This document shows positions 7,794 through 16,065 of a stretch of 64,000 nt of DNA, in pieces; positions within the stretch are counted from its first letter, which is position 1, and every line of letters starts with the position of its first letter. Source of the DNA: Devosia sp. Its GTDB lineage: Bacteria; Pseudomonadota; Alphaproteobacteria; Rhizobiales; Devosiaceae. The stretch covers positions 2,567,001-2,631,000 of the forward strand of contig CP051235.1 in the NCBI GenBank assembly GCA_017794705.1, given 5' to 3'. Both the position numbers and the translations under genes were made by a program. The notes beneath the pieces were generated by a model. The model did not search any database and had not been told where the DNA came from. It saw only the letters and a list, made by a program, of their open reading frames with translations.

Positions 7794-9392
7794 ATGAGGT
7801 GTTTGTTCAGCATCTGGGTCTTGTGGCTCTCGATCGGGCTATGCGCAGTTCTGCCGGCCACGGCTCATCCGCATATCTGGGTGGATGCCCGGGTGGGGCT
7901 GGTGTTCGATGATGCAGGCGAACTGGCCGGCATTCGGCACACATGGCTGTTCGACGAGGCTTTTTCCGCCTGGGCGGTGACCGGGCTCGACGTCAACGGC
8001 GACGGGTCGGTTTCCTCCGACGAACTGGCCGAACTCGGGGCTGACTATGTGAGCGGCCTTGCCGAGTATGACTTTTTCACCTTCGCTGGCGAGGGCGATC
8101 AGGATTTCGATCTGGTGCCGGACGGTGCGCCGGTGATGCAGGTGGTCGACGGTCGGGTGGAGATGGTTTTTACCCTCGCCCTGCCACGGCCGCACCGCGT
8201 TGCCGATGCGTTCGAAGTCGCCGTGTTCGATCCCGAATGGTATGTGGCGCTGGAACTTGTCGAGGCCGACCCGGTCGCGCTGGTCAATGCACCGGCGCAA
8301 TGTACGGCAACCTTGATCGAACCGGCGCAGGTGAGCACCGAGGTCGAGGAAAGGCTGCTGGAACTGGGGCCCGACGTGACGCAATTGCCCAGCGATCTGC
8401 GCGCAGCGTTGCGCGAGGCGGGCGAACGGGTGCGGGTGGCCTGCGGCGGCACGCAGCGCGCTGAAACAGCGGTTGAGGCCATCGAGCAGGCAGCGCCGCA
8501 AATCCGGCAAGCACCGTTTTCCGCGCCACCCAGTGAAATCGGCATTCCATTGCCGCGTGACGGGTTCTTCGGCTGGATCTTCGAGGTTCAGCGCTCCTTC
8601 TACCAGTCGCTGACCGAGGCGCTGGGCGATCTTCAGACCGACCAGAATGCCTTCTGGGTGTTGGGCACGCTGTCGTTTCTGTACGGGATTTTCCATGCGG
8701 CGGGACCGGGGCACGGCAAGGTGGTGATTTCCTCCTACGTGCTGGCGACGGAAAAACAGGTGAGCCGCGGGGTGATCCTGAGTTTTGCCTCCGCCTTCGT
8801 GCAGGCCGTCGTGGCGGTGGTGTTCGTGTCCATTCTGGCGCTGGCGCTGAACCTGACCAGCGCGGCGATGAGCGATGCGGCGACCTGGATGACGGCGGGT
8901 TCCTATGCGCTGGTCATGCTGATGGGGCTGTGGCTGATCGCAAGGCATGTCTTTGGCTGGGGGCATCATCACCATCATGCGGGACATGGCCACGGCGGGG
9001 ACAAGTCGCATGGCGGACATGCGCACGACCACGAACATGATGACCACCATCATGTTGTGATGCCGGAACAGACCGGCGGGTCGCTTCGGGATTCGGTGGC
9101 GGTGGTGCTGGCGGTGGGCCTGCGGCCCTGTTCGGGGGCACTGGTGGTGCTGGTGTTTGCCCTGTCGGCGGGCGTTTATGCGGCGGGGATTGCCTCGGCA
9201 TTTCTGATGGCGCTGGGGACGGCGCTGACCGTTTCGGTGCTGGCGTCAGCAGCGCTGGTCATCAAGGACCTGGGGTCTCGGCTCTCCGGTCGGGGCACGG
9301 CGCTGGCCGGGCAAGTGATCTGGTGGCTGGAATTGGCGGGGGCGTTTCTGGTCTTCGGGTTCGGGCTGATCCTGTTTCTGGCGATGTTCTGA
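7794..9392 (+). CDS. DUF1007-NicO fusion, nickel/cobalt transporter
   Basis: 532 aa in two parts. Residues 1-24 are a signal peptide, and the exported DUF1007 domain begins HPHIWVDAR, a likely metal-binding N-terminus. It carries an EF-hand-like loop at 66-77 (D-x-N-x-D-G-S-x-S-x-D-E). From about residue 280 the protein is a NicO/RcnA-type permease with about six spans (GIFHAAGPGHGKVV, then VGLRPCSGALVVLVF). A cytoplasmic-type loop at about residues 389-421 is extremely His-rich. Whether it imports or exports Ni/Co cannot be settled from sequence; RcnA-like relatives export. It starts 1 nt after the LysR stop, so that regulator may control it or simply be co-expressed. Confidence 0.88.
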   Translation: MRCLFSIWVLWLSIGLCAVLPATAHPHIWVDARVGLVFDDAGELAGIRHTWLFDEAFSAWAVTGLDVNGDGSVSSDELAELGADYVSGLAEYDFFTFAGEGDQDFDLVPDGAPVMQVVDGRVEMVFTLALPRPHRVADAFEVAVFDPEWYVALELVEADPVALVNAPAQCTATLIEPAQVSTEVEERLLELGPDVTQLPSDLRAALREAGERVRVACGGTQRAETAVEAIEQAAPQIRQAPFSAPPSEIGIPLPRDGFFGWIFEVQRSFYQSLTEALGDLQTDQNAFWVLGTLSFLYGIFHAAGPGHGKVVISSYVLATEKQVSRGVILSFASAFVQAVVAVVFVSILALALNLTSAAMSDAATWMTAGSYALVMLMGLWLIARHVFGWGHHHHHAGHGHGGDKSHGGHAHDHEHDDHHHVVMPEQTGGSLRDSVAVVLAVGLRPCSGALVVLVFALSAGVYAAGIASAFLMALGTALTVSVLASAALVIKDLGSRLSGRGTALAGQVIWWLELAGAFLVFGFGLILFLAMF

Positions 9393-9407
9393 GCCGGCAG
9401 TGTCAAC

Positions 9408-9436
9408 GAAAAAGCCCCGGACCGAAGTCCGGGGCT
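9408..9436 (-). terminator. rho-independent terminator of the 5'-nucleotidase gene
   Basis: The 10-bp stem AGCCCCGGAC/GTCCGGGGCT has a CGAA tetraloop and, read on the minus strand, is followed by a T run. It lies 25 bp past the nucleotidase stop and also faces the NicO gene from the other side. Confidence 0.85.
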
Positions 9437-9461
9437 CTCCATTCTCGTTTGCCGACCAAGC

Positions 9462-11042
9462 CTACATGGCTTCGGAGATGCGGCCCTCGGTGAAGGGCGT
9501 ATACTCGCCGCCGAGGCTCTCGATATAGTCGGCCACGACCACTTCGAGGTTGGTGCCGCCATCATAGGCGTTCATGCCGTTTTCCGCGAAGCTGGCATAG
9601 CCGTCACCGCCGGTGCGCACGAAATTGTTGGTCACCACGTGATAGGTGGCGTCCGGGTCGAGCGGGGCATCGCCGACCATGACTTCGACCACGCGGGAGC
9701 CGGGTACTGCGGCGGGATCCCATGTGACCGTCATGCCGGCGACCTGGGGATAGCGGCCGCCGCCGTCCTCGACCTGGCTGAAGCCGTTTTCGAGACCGGC
9801 CAGGATGTCGGCGCCCTTGGCGTCGAAGGTGGCCAGCGTGTTCTGGAACGGCAGCACGGTGAAGACTTCACCCATGGTGATCTCGCCCTCGTCAATCGAG
9901 GCACGCAGGCCACCGCCGTTGGTGATGGCAATGTCCGCTTCAGGCACTGCGGCCAGCATGGCGTCGGTCACCAGATTGCCCATCTGGCATTCCACGGCAC
10001 GGCAGCTGGAGCGTTCGCCATCGATCGGGGCGGTGGCGGTGCCGATGACCACTTCCATGGCTTCGGCGATCGGGGCCTTCAGTTCCTCGATGCGGGCGGC
10101 GGCCTCTTCATCGGGCTCCCAGGAGGCATCAAGCAGCCAGGGCTCACCTTCAGCCATGGTCACATTGCCCGCGTCATCGAAGACGACGGAGAGTTCGCCG
10201 AGATACTTGCCGTAGGCATAGGCGGAGACGATGGCGGTGTCGCCGACCATGGTCGGGTAGGGCCCGTCGGCACTGTCATCATCGTTGGACAGGCGGGTGT
10301 TGGTGTGGCCGCCGACGATGACGTCGATGCCGGGGACGGCTTCGGCGACACGCTGGTCTTCGCCATAGCCCAGGTGCGAGACAACAATGATCTTGTTGAC
10401 GCCCATGCCTTCAAGTTCTTCGACAGCGGCGGCTGTGGAAACGGCCGGGTCCTCGAAGGTGATGTTGTCGCCGGGAGAGGAAATATCCACCGTGTCGACG
10501 GTCAGGGCACCGATGATGCCGACCTTTTCGCCGTCAATGTCGAGCACGACATAATCTTCCATCTTGCCGGCCAGGAGCGGCTCGTTGGAGACATCGAAGT
10601 TGCCGGCCAGGATCGGGAAGTCGGCACGGTCGATGAAGGCGGCCAGTTCTTCTGGACCATCGTCGAATTCATGGTTGCCGGTGGCGGTTGCGTCGAAGCC
10701 GAGTTCGTTCATGAAGTCGGCGACCACCTCTGACTTGTAGGTGGTGTAGAACAGCGAGCCCTGGAATTCGTCACCGCCGGACAGCAGCAGGACGTTATTG
10801 CCGTTTTCTTCGAGCACTTCGGTGCGCTCCTCGACGGCGGTCTTCAACCGGGCAATGCCGCCGAAACATTCGGAATTGGCATCGGCCTCGGGGCTGCAGT
10901 TCGAATCAAAGGCATTGATCGGTTCGAACCGCGCGTGGAAATCGTTGATGTGCAGGATCGTCAGTGAAAAGTCGGCGTAGGCGACGCCGGTGCTGCCAGC
11001 CAGAACGGCGGCGGCTGCTGTGCCTATAAGATATTTCCGCAT
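9462..11042 (-). CDS. secreted 5'-nucleotidase/2',3'-cyclic phosphodiesterase family protein
   Basis: 526 aa UshA/CpdB-like periplasmic metallophosphoesterase that releases phosphate from nucleotides. The signal peptide ends near residue 23 (GVAYA before DFSLT). The N-terminal metal-binding domain has LHINDFHARFEP, LSGGDEFQG, GNHEFDDG, VSHLGYG and VGGHTNTRL, the expected dinuclear-metal motifs. The C-terminal 5'-nucleotidase domain has ITNGGGLRASI and NNFVRTGGDGYASF, which stack on the nucleobase. The gene is monocistronic between its own terminator and the divergent hemH; no Pho box was recognised. Confidence 0.93.
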   Translation of the reverse strand: MRKYLIGTAAAAVLAGSTGVAYADFSLTILHINDFHARFEPINAFDSNCSPEADANSECFGGIARLKTAVEERTEVLEENGNNVLLLSGGDEFQGSLFYTTYKSEVVADFMNELGFDATATGNHEFDDGPEELAAFIDRADFPILAGNFDVSNEPLLAGKMEDYVVLDIDGEKVGIIGALTVDTVDISSPGDNITFEDPAVSTAAAVEELEGMGVNKIIVVSHLGYGEDQRVAEAVPGIDVIVGGHTNTRLSNDDDSADGPYPTMVGDTAIVSAYAYGKYLGELSVVFDDAGNVTMAEGEPWLLDASWEPDEEAAARIEELKAPIAEAMEVVIGTATAPIDGERSSCRAVECQMGNLVTDAMLAAVPEADIAITNGGGLRASIDEGEITMGEVFTVLPFQNTLATFDAKGADILAGLENGFSQVEDGGGRYPQVAGMTVTWDPAAVPGSRVVEVMVGDAPLDPDATYHVVTNNFVRTGGDGYASFAENGMNAYDGGTNLEVVVADYIESLGGEYTPFTEGRISEAM

Positions 11043-11224
11043 GTTTGATCGCTCCTTTTGAGACCCTTCCCTCGGGGCCCTTTAACCACCTTACTTAACA
11101 GTGGTGTGTCACGAAAGACCTGTTTTGACCATTTGGACAAAAGTCAGGATTTGGATGAGTGAGTGACGAAGGTGCGGCGAGGCGTCCCTTGTCTTGTGCG
11201 TGCGGGGGGATATGTTGACGCGCC

Positions 11225-11239
11225 TTAGAATATTTCCAA
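11225..11239 (+). promoter_or_regulatory. Irr-type iron control element (candidate) before hemH
   Basis: TTAGAATATTTCCAA resembles the ICE/Irr box TTTAGAA-N3-TTCTAA: both half-sites are present with one mismatch in the second. It ends 16 bp before the hemH ATG in an otherwise GC-rich stretch. Irr represses haem genes under iron limitation in Hyphomicrobiales, so the location fits; binding is inferred. Confidence 0.55.
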
Positions 11240-11255
11240 TCTGCGGCCGAAAATC

Positions 11256-12278
11256 ATGTCCGATCAAATGCCTGCCGACCATCCGAGAATTGCCGATCAC
11301 AAGGTGGGGGTGTTGCTGCTCAACCTCGGCACGCCGGACGCCACGGACTATTGGTCGATGCGGCGTTATCTGCATGAGTTCCTGTCGGATGCCCGGGTGA
11401 TCGAGACGCCGAAGATCATCTGGTGGTTCGTGCTCAACCTTATTGTTCTGACGACACGGCCGTCCAAGAGCGGGGCGCTTTACGACAAGATATGGGACCG
11501 GGAGGCCAATGACAGCCCGTTGCGCGTGATCAGCAAGTCGCAGGCTGCGCAATTGCAGGCGCGGCTGGATGATGAGCGGGTGGTGGTGGATTTCGGCATG
11601 CGCTACGGCAATCCCTCGACCGAAGCGGGGATCCGGCGGCTGAAGGAACAGGGATGTGACCGCATTCTTTTCGTGCCGCTCTACCCGCAATATTCCGCGA
11701 CGACGACGGCGACGGCCAATGACAAGGCGTTCGAGGCGTTGATGCAGATGCGCTGGCAGCCGGCGGTGCGGACGGCACCGGCCTATTTTGATGACGATGC
11801 CTATGTCGAGGCACTGGCCGGGTCGATCACCGAGGAAATCGGCAAGCTGGATTTCGAGCCGGAACTGGTCGTCACCTCCTATCACGGCATGCCGATGAGC
11901 TATCTTCTGGCGGGCGATCCCTATCATTGCCAGTGTTTCAAGACCTCGCGGCTGGTGGCTGAAAAGCTAGGCTGGGGGAAGGACCGGGTGAAGGTGAGCT
12001 TTCAGAGCCGGTTCGGGCCCGAAGAATGGCTGAAGCCCTATACGGACGAGTTGCTGGAAGAATTGCCCGGCAAGGGGATCAGGAAAATCGCGGTGGTGGC
12101 GCCCGCTTTTTCAGTCGATTGCCTTGAAACGCTTGAAGAGCTTGCGATCACCGGGCGGGAGCAATTCATGGAAGCCGGCGGCACAGACTATGCCTATCTG
12201 CCGTGTCTGAACGACAGTCCACGGGGAATGGACGTGATCGAGGCCGTGGTGCGGCGCGAACTGGGCGGCTGGATTTAA
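11256..12278 (+). CDS. hemH: ferrochelatase
   Basis: Inserts Fe2+ into protoporphyrin IX, the last step of protohaem synthesis. 340 aa. Family blocks are VGVLLLNLGTPDATDYWSMR, MRYGNPST, LYPQYSATTT, the active-site His in SYHGMPMSYL, the SFQSRFGPEEWLKPYT signature and the C-terminal Glu-containing FSVDCLETLEEL. The start is ATG 11256; a second ATG follows at codon 5. It forms a haem pair with hemN at the left end of the window, but is transcribed alone, divergent from the nucleotidase gene and probably under Irr control. Confidence 0.96.
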   Translation: MSDQMPADHPRIADHKVGVLLLNLGTPDATDYWSMRRYLHEFLSDARVIETPKIIWWFVLNLIVLTTRPSKSGALYDKIWDREANDSPLRVISKSQAAQLQARLDDERVVVDFGMRYGNPSTEAGIRRLKEQGCDRILFVPLYPQYSATTTATANDKAFEALMQMRWQPAVRTAPAYFDDDAYVEALAGSITEEIGKLDFEPELVVTSYHGMPMSYLLAGDPYHCQCFKTSRLVAEKLGWGKDRVKVSFQSRFGPEEWLKPYTDELLEELPGKGIRKIAVVAPAFSVDCLETLEELAITGREQFMEAGGTDYAYLPCLNDSPRGMDVIEAVVRRELGGWI

Positions 12279-12362
12279 GCTGCTCATAGTCGGGACAAGT
12301 GCGTTGCACTTGGTTCGGCCCGTCCCTAAATTTCCATCACGGGGATTGCGGGAGAATCACAA

Positions 12363-13346
12363 ATGGACGGGTTGAGCATTACACTGATCGGCGTCGGCGT
12401 TTTGCTGGTGCTGGTGGTTTTCGCAGGCGCCAAGGTGGTGCCGCAGGGCTATGCCTATACGGTGGAACGGTTCGGGCGCTACACGCGGACGCTGACGCCG
12501 GGGCTCAGCCTGATCGTGCCGTTCATCGACGGGATCGGCCGCAAGCTGAACATGATGGAGCAGGTGCTTGACGTGCCGCACCAGGAGGTCATCACGCGCG
12601 ACAACGCGACAGTGACGGCCAACGGCGTGACCTTCTACCAGATCCTCAACGCGGCAGCGGCGGCCTATGAAGTGGCGCAGCTTGAGCATGCGATCCTCAA
12701 CCTGACGATGACCAACATCCGCTCGGTGATGGGTTCGATGGACCTCGATGAACTTCTGTCCAACCGCGACGAGATCAATGCCCGGCTGCTCAGGGTCGTC
12801 GACGCGGCGGTGGAACCCTGGGGCGTCAAGATCACCCGTATCGAGATCAAGGATATCGATCCGCCGACCAACCTGGTGGATTCCATGGCGCGCCAGATGA
12901 TGGCCGAACGCGAGAAGCGGGCGCTGATCCTTGAATCGGAAGGCAAGCGGCAGTCGGCGATTCTCGAGGCCGAAGGACAAAAGCAGAGTCAGGTGCTGGA
13001 GGCCGAGGGCCGGCGCGAAGCCGCGTTCCGCGATGCCGAGGCGCGGGAGCGTGCCGCCGAGGCCGAGGCCAAGGCCACGCAGATGGTTTCCGAGGCGATT
13101 GCTGCCGGCGATGTGCAGGCGATCAACTATTTTGTGGCCAATAATTACATCAAGGCGCTGGAGGGGTTGGCCAAGTCGCCGAACCAGAAAGTGCTGATGC
13201 TGCCGGTCGAAGCCGCCAACGTCATCGGGGCGCTGGGCGGCATCGCCGAGATCGCCCGCGAGACATTCGGCGACGGGGGAAGCGGCGGATCGCAGCCGCC
13301 GCAGCGAGGCACCCGGGGTGGCCGTCCGCCGAGCGCAGGCGCCTGA
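12363..13346 (+). CDS. SPFH/band-7 (stomatin-like, QmcA-type) membrane protein
   Basis: 327 aa. One N-terminal membrane span (residues 5-25) is followed by a band-7/SPFH domain (about 28-190, with VVPQGYAYTVERFGRYTRTLTPGL) and an Ala/Glu-rich coiled coil (about 185-245) made of LESEGKRQSAILEAEGQKQS-like repeats. The tail is Gly/Ser/Pro-rich. Such proteins oligomerise on the inner membrane and influence protease access and membrane microdomains. The NfeD partner starts 15 bp downstream, the usual arrangement for this class. Confidence 0.93.
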   Translation: MDGLSITLIGVGVLLVLVVFAGAKVVPQGYAYTVERFGRYTRTLTPGLSLIVPFIDGIGRKLNMMEQVLDVPHQEVITRDNATVTANGVTFYQILNAAAAAYEVAQLEHAILNLTMTNIRSVMGSMDLDELLSNRDEINARLLRVVDAAVEPWGVKITRIEIKDIDPPTNLVDSMARQMMAEREKRALILESEGKRQSAILEAEGQKQSQVLEAEGRREAAFRDAEARERAAEAEAKATQMVSEAIAAGDVQAINYFVANNYIKALEGLAKSPNQKVLMLPVEAANVIGALGGIAEIARETFGDGGSGGSQPPQRGTRGGRPPSAGA

Positions 13347-13361
13347 GCGGAGGTCTGACAG

Positions 13362-13835
13362 ATGGAAGTGATTGAATTCATTACGCAGTACGGCCCCTGG
13401 TCATGGGTCGTGGGCGGGCTGGTGCTGCTGGCAATCGAACTTGTGGCACCGGGCGGCGTGTTTGTCTGGTTCGGCAGTGCGGCAGTGATCACAGGGCTGG
13501 TGACGCTGGGTATCAACATCGACTGGCCGGTGCAGTGGGCGCTGTTCGGCATTCTTTCAATCGCGGGACTGGCGGGTTGGTTGGCTTTCCGGCGGCGGAC
13601 CCCGGCGGTCAGCGATTCGCCGTTCCTGAATCGGCGGTCGGAGCGGATGGTGGGCAAGATGGGGTTCCTGTCCGAAGAAATCAGCGGCGGCAGCGGCCGG
13701 ATGGAACTGGGTGACACGGTGTGGCGGGTCACCGGCCCCAACCTGCCTGTTGGGCACCAGGTGCGTGTCATCGGTCACGCGGGCAGCGTGCTGGAAGTGG
13801 AATCGGCGGAAACGGACCGGGTGGAGCGGGCCTGA
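13362..13835 (+). CDS. NfeD-family membrane protein
   Basis: 157 aa. Two or three hydrophobic spans lie in residues 1-75, then a soluble OB-fold (about 90-152, with GRMELGDTVWRVTGPNLPVGHQVRV). This is the short (YbbK-like) NfeD form without the ClpP-like protease domain. It sits directly after the SPFH gene and belongs to the same operon; the pair are thought to work together at the inner membrane. Confidence 0.92.
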   Translation: MEVIEFITQYGPWSWVVGGLVLLAIELVAPGGVFVWFGSAAVITGLVTLGINIDWPVQWALFGILSIAGLAGWLAFRRRTPAVSDSPFLNRRSERMVGKMGFLSEEISGGSGRMELGDTVWRVTGPNLPVGHQVRVIGHAGSVLEVESAETDRVERA

Positions 13836-13848
13836 GTATGGCCTTCGC

Positions 13849-14223
13849 GTGACTGGATCTGTCGACGGGTTCTTTGCGGGTTTCCCGGATTCATTCAACA
13901 TCTTCAATCGGCTATCACCGAAGATCGAGTCGCTGGATGGGGTCACTCGTGCCGCTCAGAAGAGCCAGATCAGCTTTCGCCGAAAGAAACTTTTTGCGGC
14001 GGTCTGGGTGCCGGAAAAGGAGTTGGGGCAGAAGATGGCGCCGCTCGTACTTTCCCTGTTCACCCGCTCCCGGCTGAGGTCAGAGCGGTTCAAGCAGGTG
14101 GTTGAACCTGCGCCGGGACGGTTCACGCATCATGTTGAATTGTGGAGCGTTCAGGATGTGGATGATGACGTGCAGAGTTTGCTGCGAAGCGCGTGGGAGG
14201 ACGCCGGTCCCGCGCCGAAATGA
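13849..14223 (+). CDS. DUF5655-type protein
   Basis: 124 aa from a GTG start 13 bp after the NfeD stop; the frame is open upstream but there it overlaps NfeD in another phase and has no family character. The body SVDGFFAGFPDSFNIFNRL, SQISFRRKKLFAAVWVPE and VEPAPGRFTHHVELW resembles the DUF5655 family of uncharacterised small proteins. It has no signal peptide or membrane segment. Function is unknown. It may be the last gene of the SPFH/NfeD transcription unit, and it converges on the MotB-type gene. Confidence 0.75.
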   Translation: MTGSVDGFFAGFPDSFNIFNRLSPKIESLDGVTRAAQKSQISFRRKKLFAAVWVPEKELGQKMAPLVLSLFTRSRLRSERFKQVVEPAPGRFTHHVELWSVQDVDDDVQSLLRSAWEDAGPAPK

Positions 14224-14232
14224 ACGCGATTG

Positions 14233-15087
14233 TCACGGCCTGAGTTCGGGCGGAACCGGCGGTTCCTCGGCCACCACCAGGATCGAGATGCGTTGGTTGG
14301 CGGTCAGGTAGGGGTTGTTGGGGAAGAAGGGGTCCGTGTCCGCAGCCCCCACCACCGAATAGACGCGGCCTTCACTCAGTCCGAATTCTTCCAGAATCGA
14401 ACGGGTGACGTTGGCGCGGTCGGTCGACAGTTCCCACTTGCCGTAACGCGGATTGGGGAACAGTGAGCCGGCGGCGGTATGGCCGGTGATGCGGATCTGG
14501 TTGGGCAATTGCTGGAGGATCGGGGCGATGGCGGCGATGGCGCGGCGGGTGGCCTCGAACGGGTATTTCGACCCCTCGGGGAACATGGCACGCCCTTCCT
14601 GATCGGCGATCAGGATATTGAGCCCCTCTTCGGTTTCCTGGATGATCAGATTGTCGGAAATCGAAGTAATATCCGGCAGGTCCTGCCAGGCCTGACGCAG
14701 GGTGGCCGCGGCCAGCGAGAACTGCTGATGCGCCTCGATCTCGTTGCGTTCGATCTCGAACGTATTGGCTTCGGGCCCCTGGTTCTCGTGATCATCATGG
14801 TCGATGGAAGAGAATTCAGCGTCCTGCTCGACCTCGCGCGGCGACAGGCTTTTCACCCAGTCACGCTGCGGATTGCCGTCGCGTTCGACCACACCGGCCT
14901 TTTGCTGCTCCTGCCGGATGCCGAAAGCGTCGCGCACGGAGCCCGCGACCACCTGAAGCTTTTCGGTGTCCTGAATGGAAAAGGAAATCAGAAGCACGAA
15001 GAAACATACCAGAATGGACATCAGGTCAGCGAAAGTGACCAGCCACTCGGGGATAGACGATTCTCTTTTCTTGGTGACTGCGGACAT
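14233..15087 (-). CDS. MotB/PomB-type motor protein with OmpA domain
   Basis: 284 aa. The N-terminal segment IPEWLVTFADLMSILVCFFV carries the single membrane span with the ion-translocating Asp21. An acidic linker (about residues 60-125) leads to a C-terminal OmpA-like peptidoglycan-binding domain (about 155-275, ITGHTAAGSLFPNPRYGKWELSTDRANV). In MotAB stators this subunit anchors to the wall and passes ions. It lies 15 bp after the MotA-type gene. No other flagellar gene is in the window, so it may power flagella encoded elsewhere or another ion-driven system. Confidence 0.9.
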   Translation of the reverse strand: MSAVTKKRESSIPEWLVTFADLMSILVCFFVLLISFSIQDTEKLQVVAGSVRDAFGIRQEQQKAGVVERDGNPQRDWVKSLSPREVEQDAEFSSIDHDDHENQGPEANTFEIERNEIEAHQQFSLAAATLRQAWQDLPDITSISDNLIIQETEEGLNILIADQEGRAMFPEGSKYPFEATRRAIAAIAPILQQLPNQIRITGHTAAGSLFPNPRYGKWELSTDRANVTRSILEEFGLSEGRVYSVVGAADTDPFFPNNPYLTANQRISILVVAEEPPVPPELRP

Positions 15088-15102
15088 GAGGTGATCCCGG
15101 GA

Positions 15103-15885
15103 TCAGGCGGCCTTGGCCTCTGCTTCTTCCATGCTGGCCTGCTGCTGGGCCTCGGGCAGATAGACCATGAGCATTTCGCGGATAATGGCGGGGCTCTTGC
15201 CTTCGCGGACGGCCATGACGCCGTCGATGATCAGGGTCTGGTTGATTTCCTCGAAGCCGAACTTTGCGGTCAGCTTGTCGGCGACGGGCAGGCAAACGAG
15301 GTTGGCCAGCACCGCGCCGTAGAGCGTGGTCAGAAGGGCGACGGCCATGGCCGGGCCGATGGCGGACGGGTCTTCCATGTTGGCCAGCATCTGCACAAGG
15401 CCGACCAGGGTGCCGATCATGCCGAAGGCGGGGGCGGCGTCACCCAGCGACTTGAAGACACGCTGGCCTTCGCTGAGCCGGGTCAGATACTGGTCGCGGG
15501 CGCGCTCCATGCTTTCGCGGATGAAGGCAGCGTCATAGCCGTCGGCAATGAACTGGGCGCCCTTTTTGAGGTTGGGTTCGTCGATCTCGAGGTTCTCGAG
15601 GCCCAGCGGACCGGACTTGCGGACCACATCGCCCATCTCGGCGACCTTTTCGATGATCTCACGGGGCTCGACCTTCTTGTGGGTGAAGGCCACCTTGCCC
15701 CCGGTGGCAAAGGCGCCCATGACGCCGGCGAGCGGGAAGCGGATCAGGGTCGCGGCCATGCCGCCGCCGATGACGATCAGCACCGAGGGCACGTCCACAA
15801 ACTGCATGAACGAGCCGCCCAGAAAGATTGCCATGACGATGACACCGGCCCCGGCCAGCATGCCCACGATTGTCGCCAGATCCAT
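15103..15885 (-). CDS. MotA/PomA-type motor protein
   Basis: 260 aa from the ATG at 15885, which has GGGGA about 8 bp upstream; the frame extends to a GTG at 15918 but PomA-type proteins begin MDLATIVG. Four membrane spans are visible (about 3-22, 30-47, 150-175 and 180-205), with a large cytoplasmic loop. The conserved FMQFVDVPSVLIVIGGG and LGDAAPAFGMIGTLVGLVQML segments mark the MotA/TolQ/ExbB fold, and the Pro-containing stator segment is intact. It is the first gene of the pair with the MotB-type protein. Confidence 0.92.
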   Translation of the reverse strand: MDLATIVGMLAGAGVIVMAIFLGGSFMQFVDVPSVLIVIGGGMAATLIRFPLAGVMGAFATGGKVAFTHKKVEPREIIEKVAEMGDVVRKSGPLGLENLEIDEPNLKKGAQFIADGYDAAFIRESMERARDQYLTRLSEGQRVFKSLGDAAPAFGMIGTLVGLVQMLANMEDPSAIGPAMAVALLTTLYGAVLANLVCLPVADKLTAKFGFEEINQTLIIDGVMAVREGKSPAIIREMLMVYLPEAQQQASMEEAEAKAA

Positions 15886-16065
15886 GTAAGGGTCCCCGTT
15901 GAACGCGAAAACTTGCACCTTGAATGGGACCCACTATGGGCCGGGTAAGGCGAAGTTTCAGTTAAACCGCAAGGTTAACAAGGACTTATGAGTGTCCCGG
16001 GCGAAAGGGTTCGCAAGGAAAGATTAACCATAAATGCCTAGGCTGGACCCGCTGCACAAAGGCAG

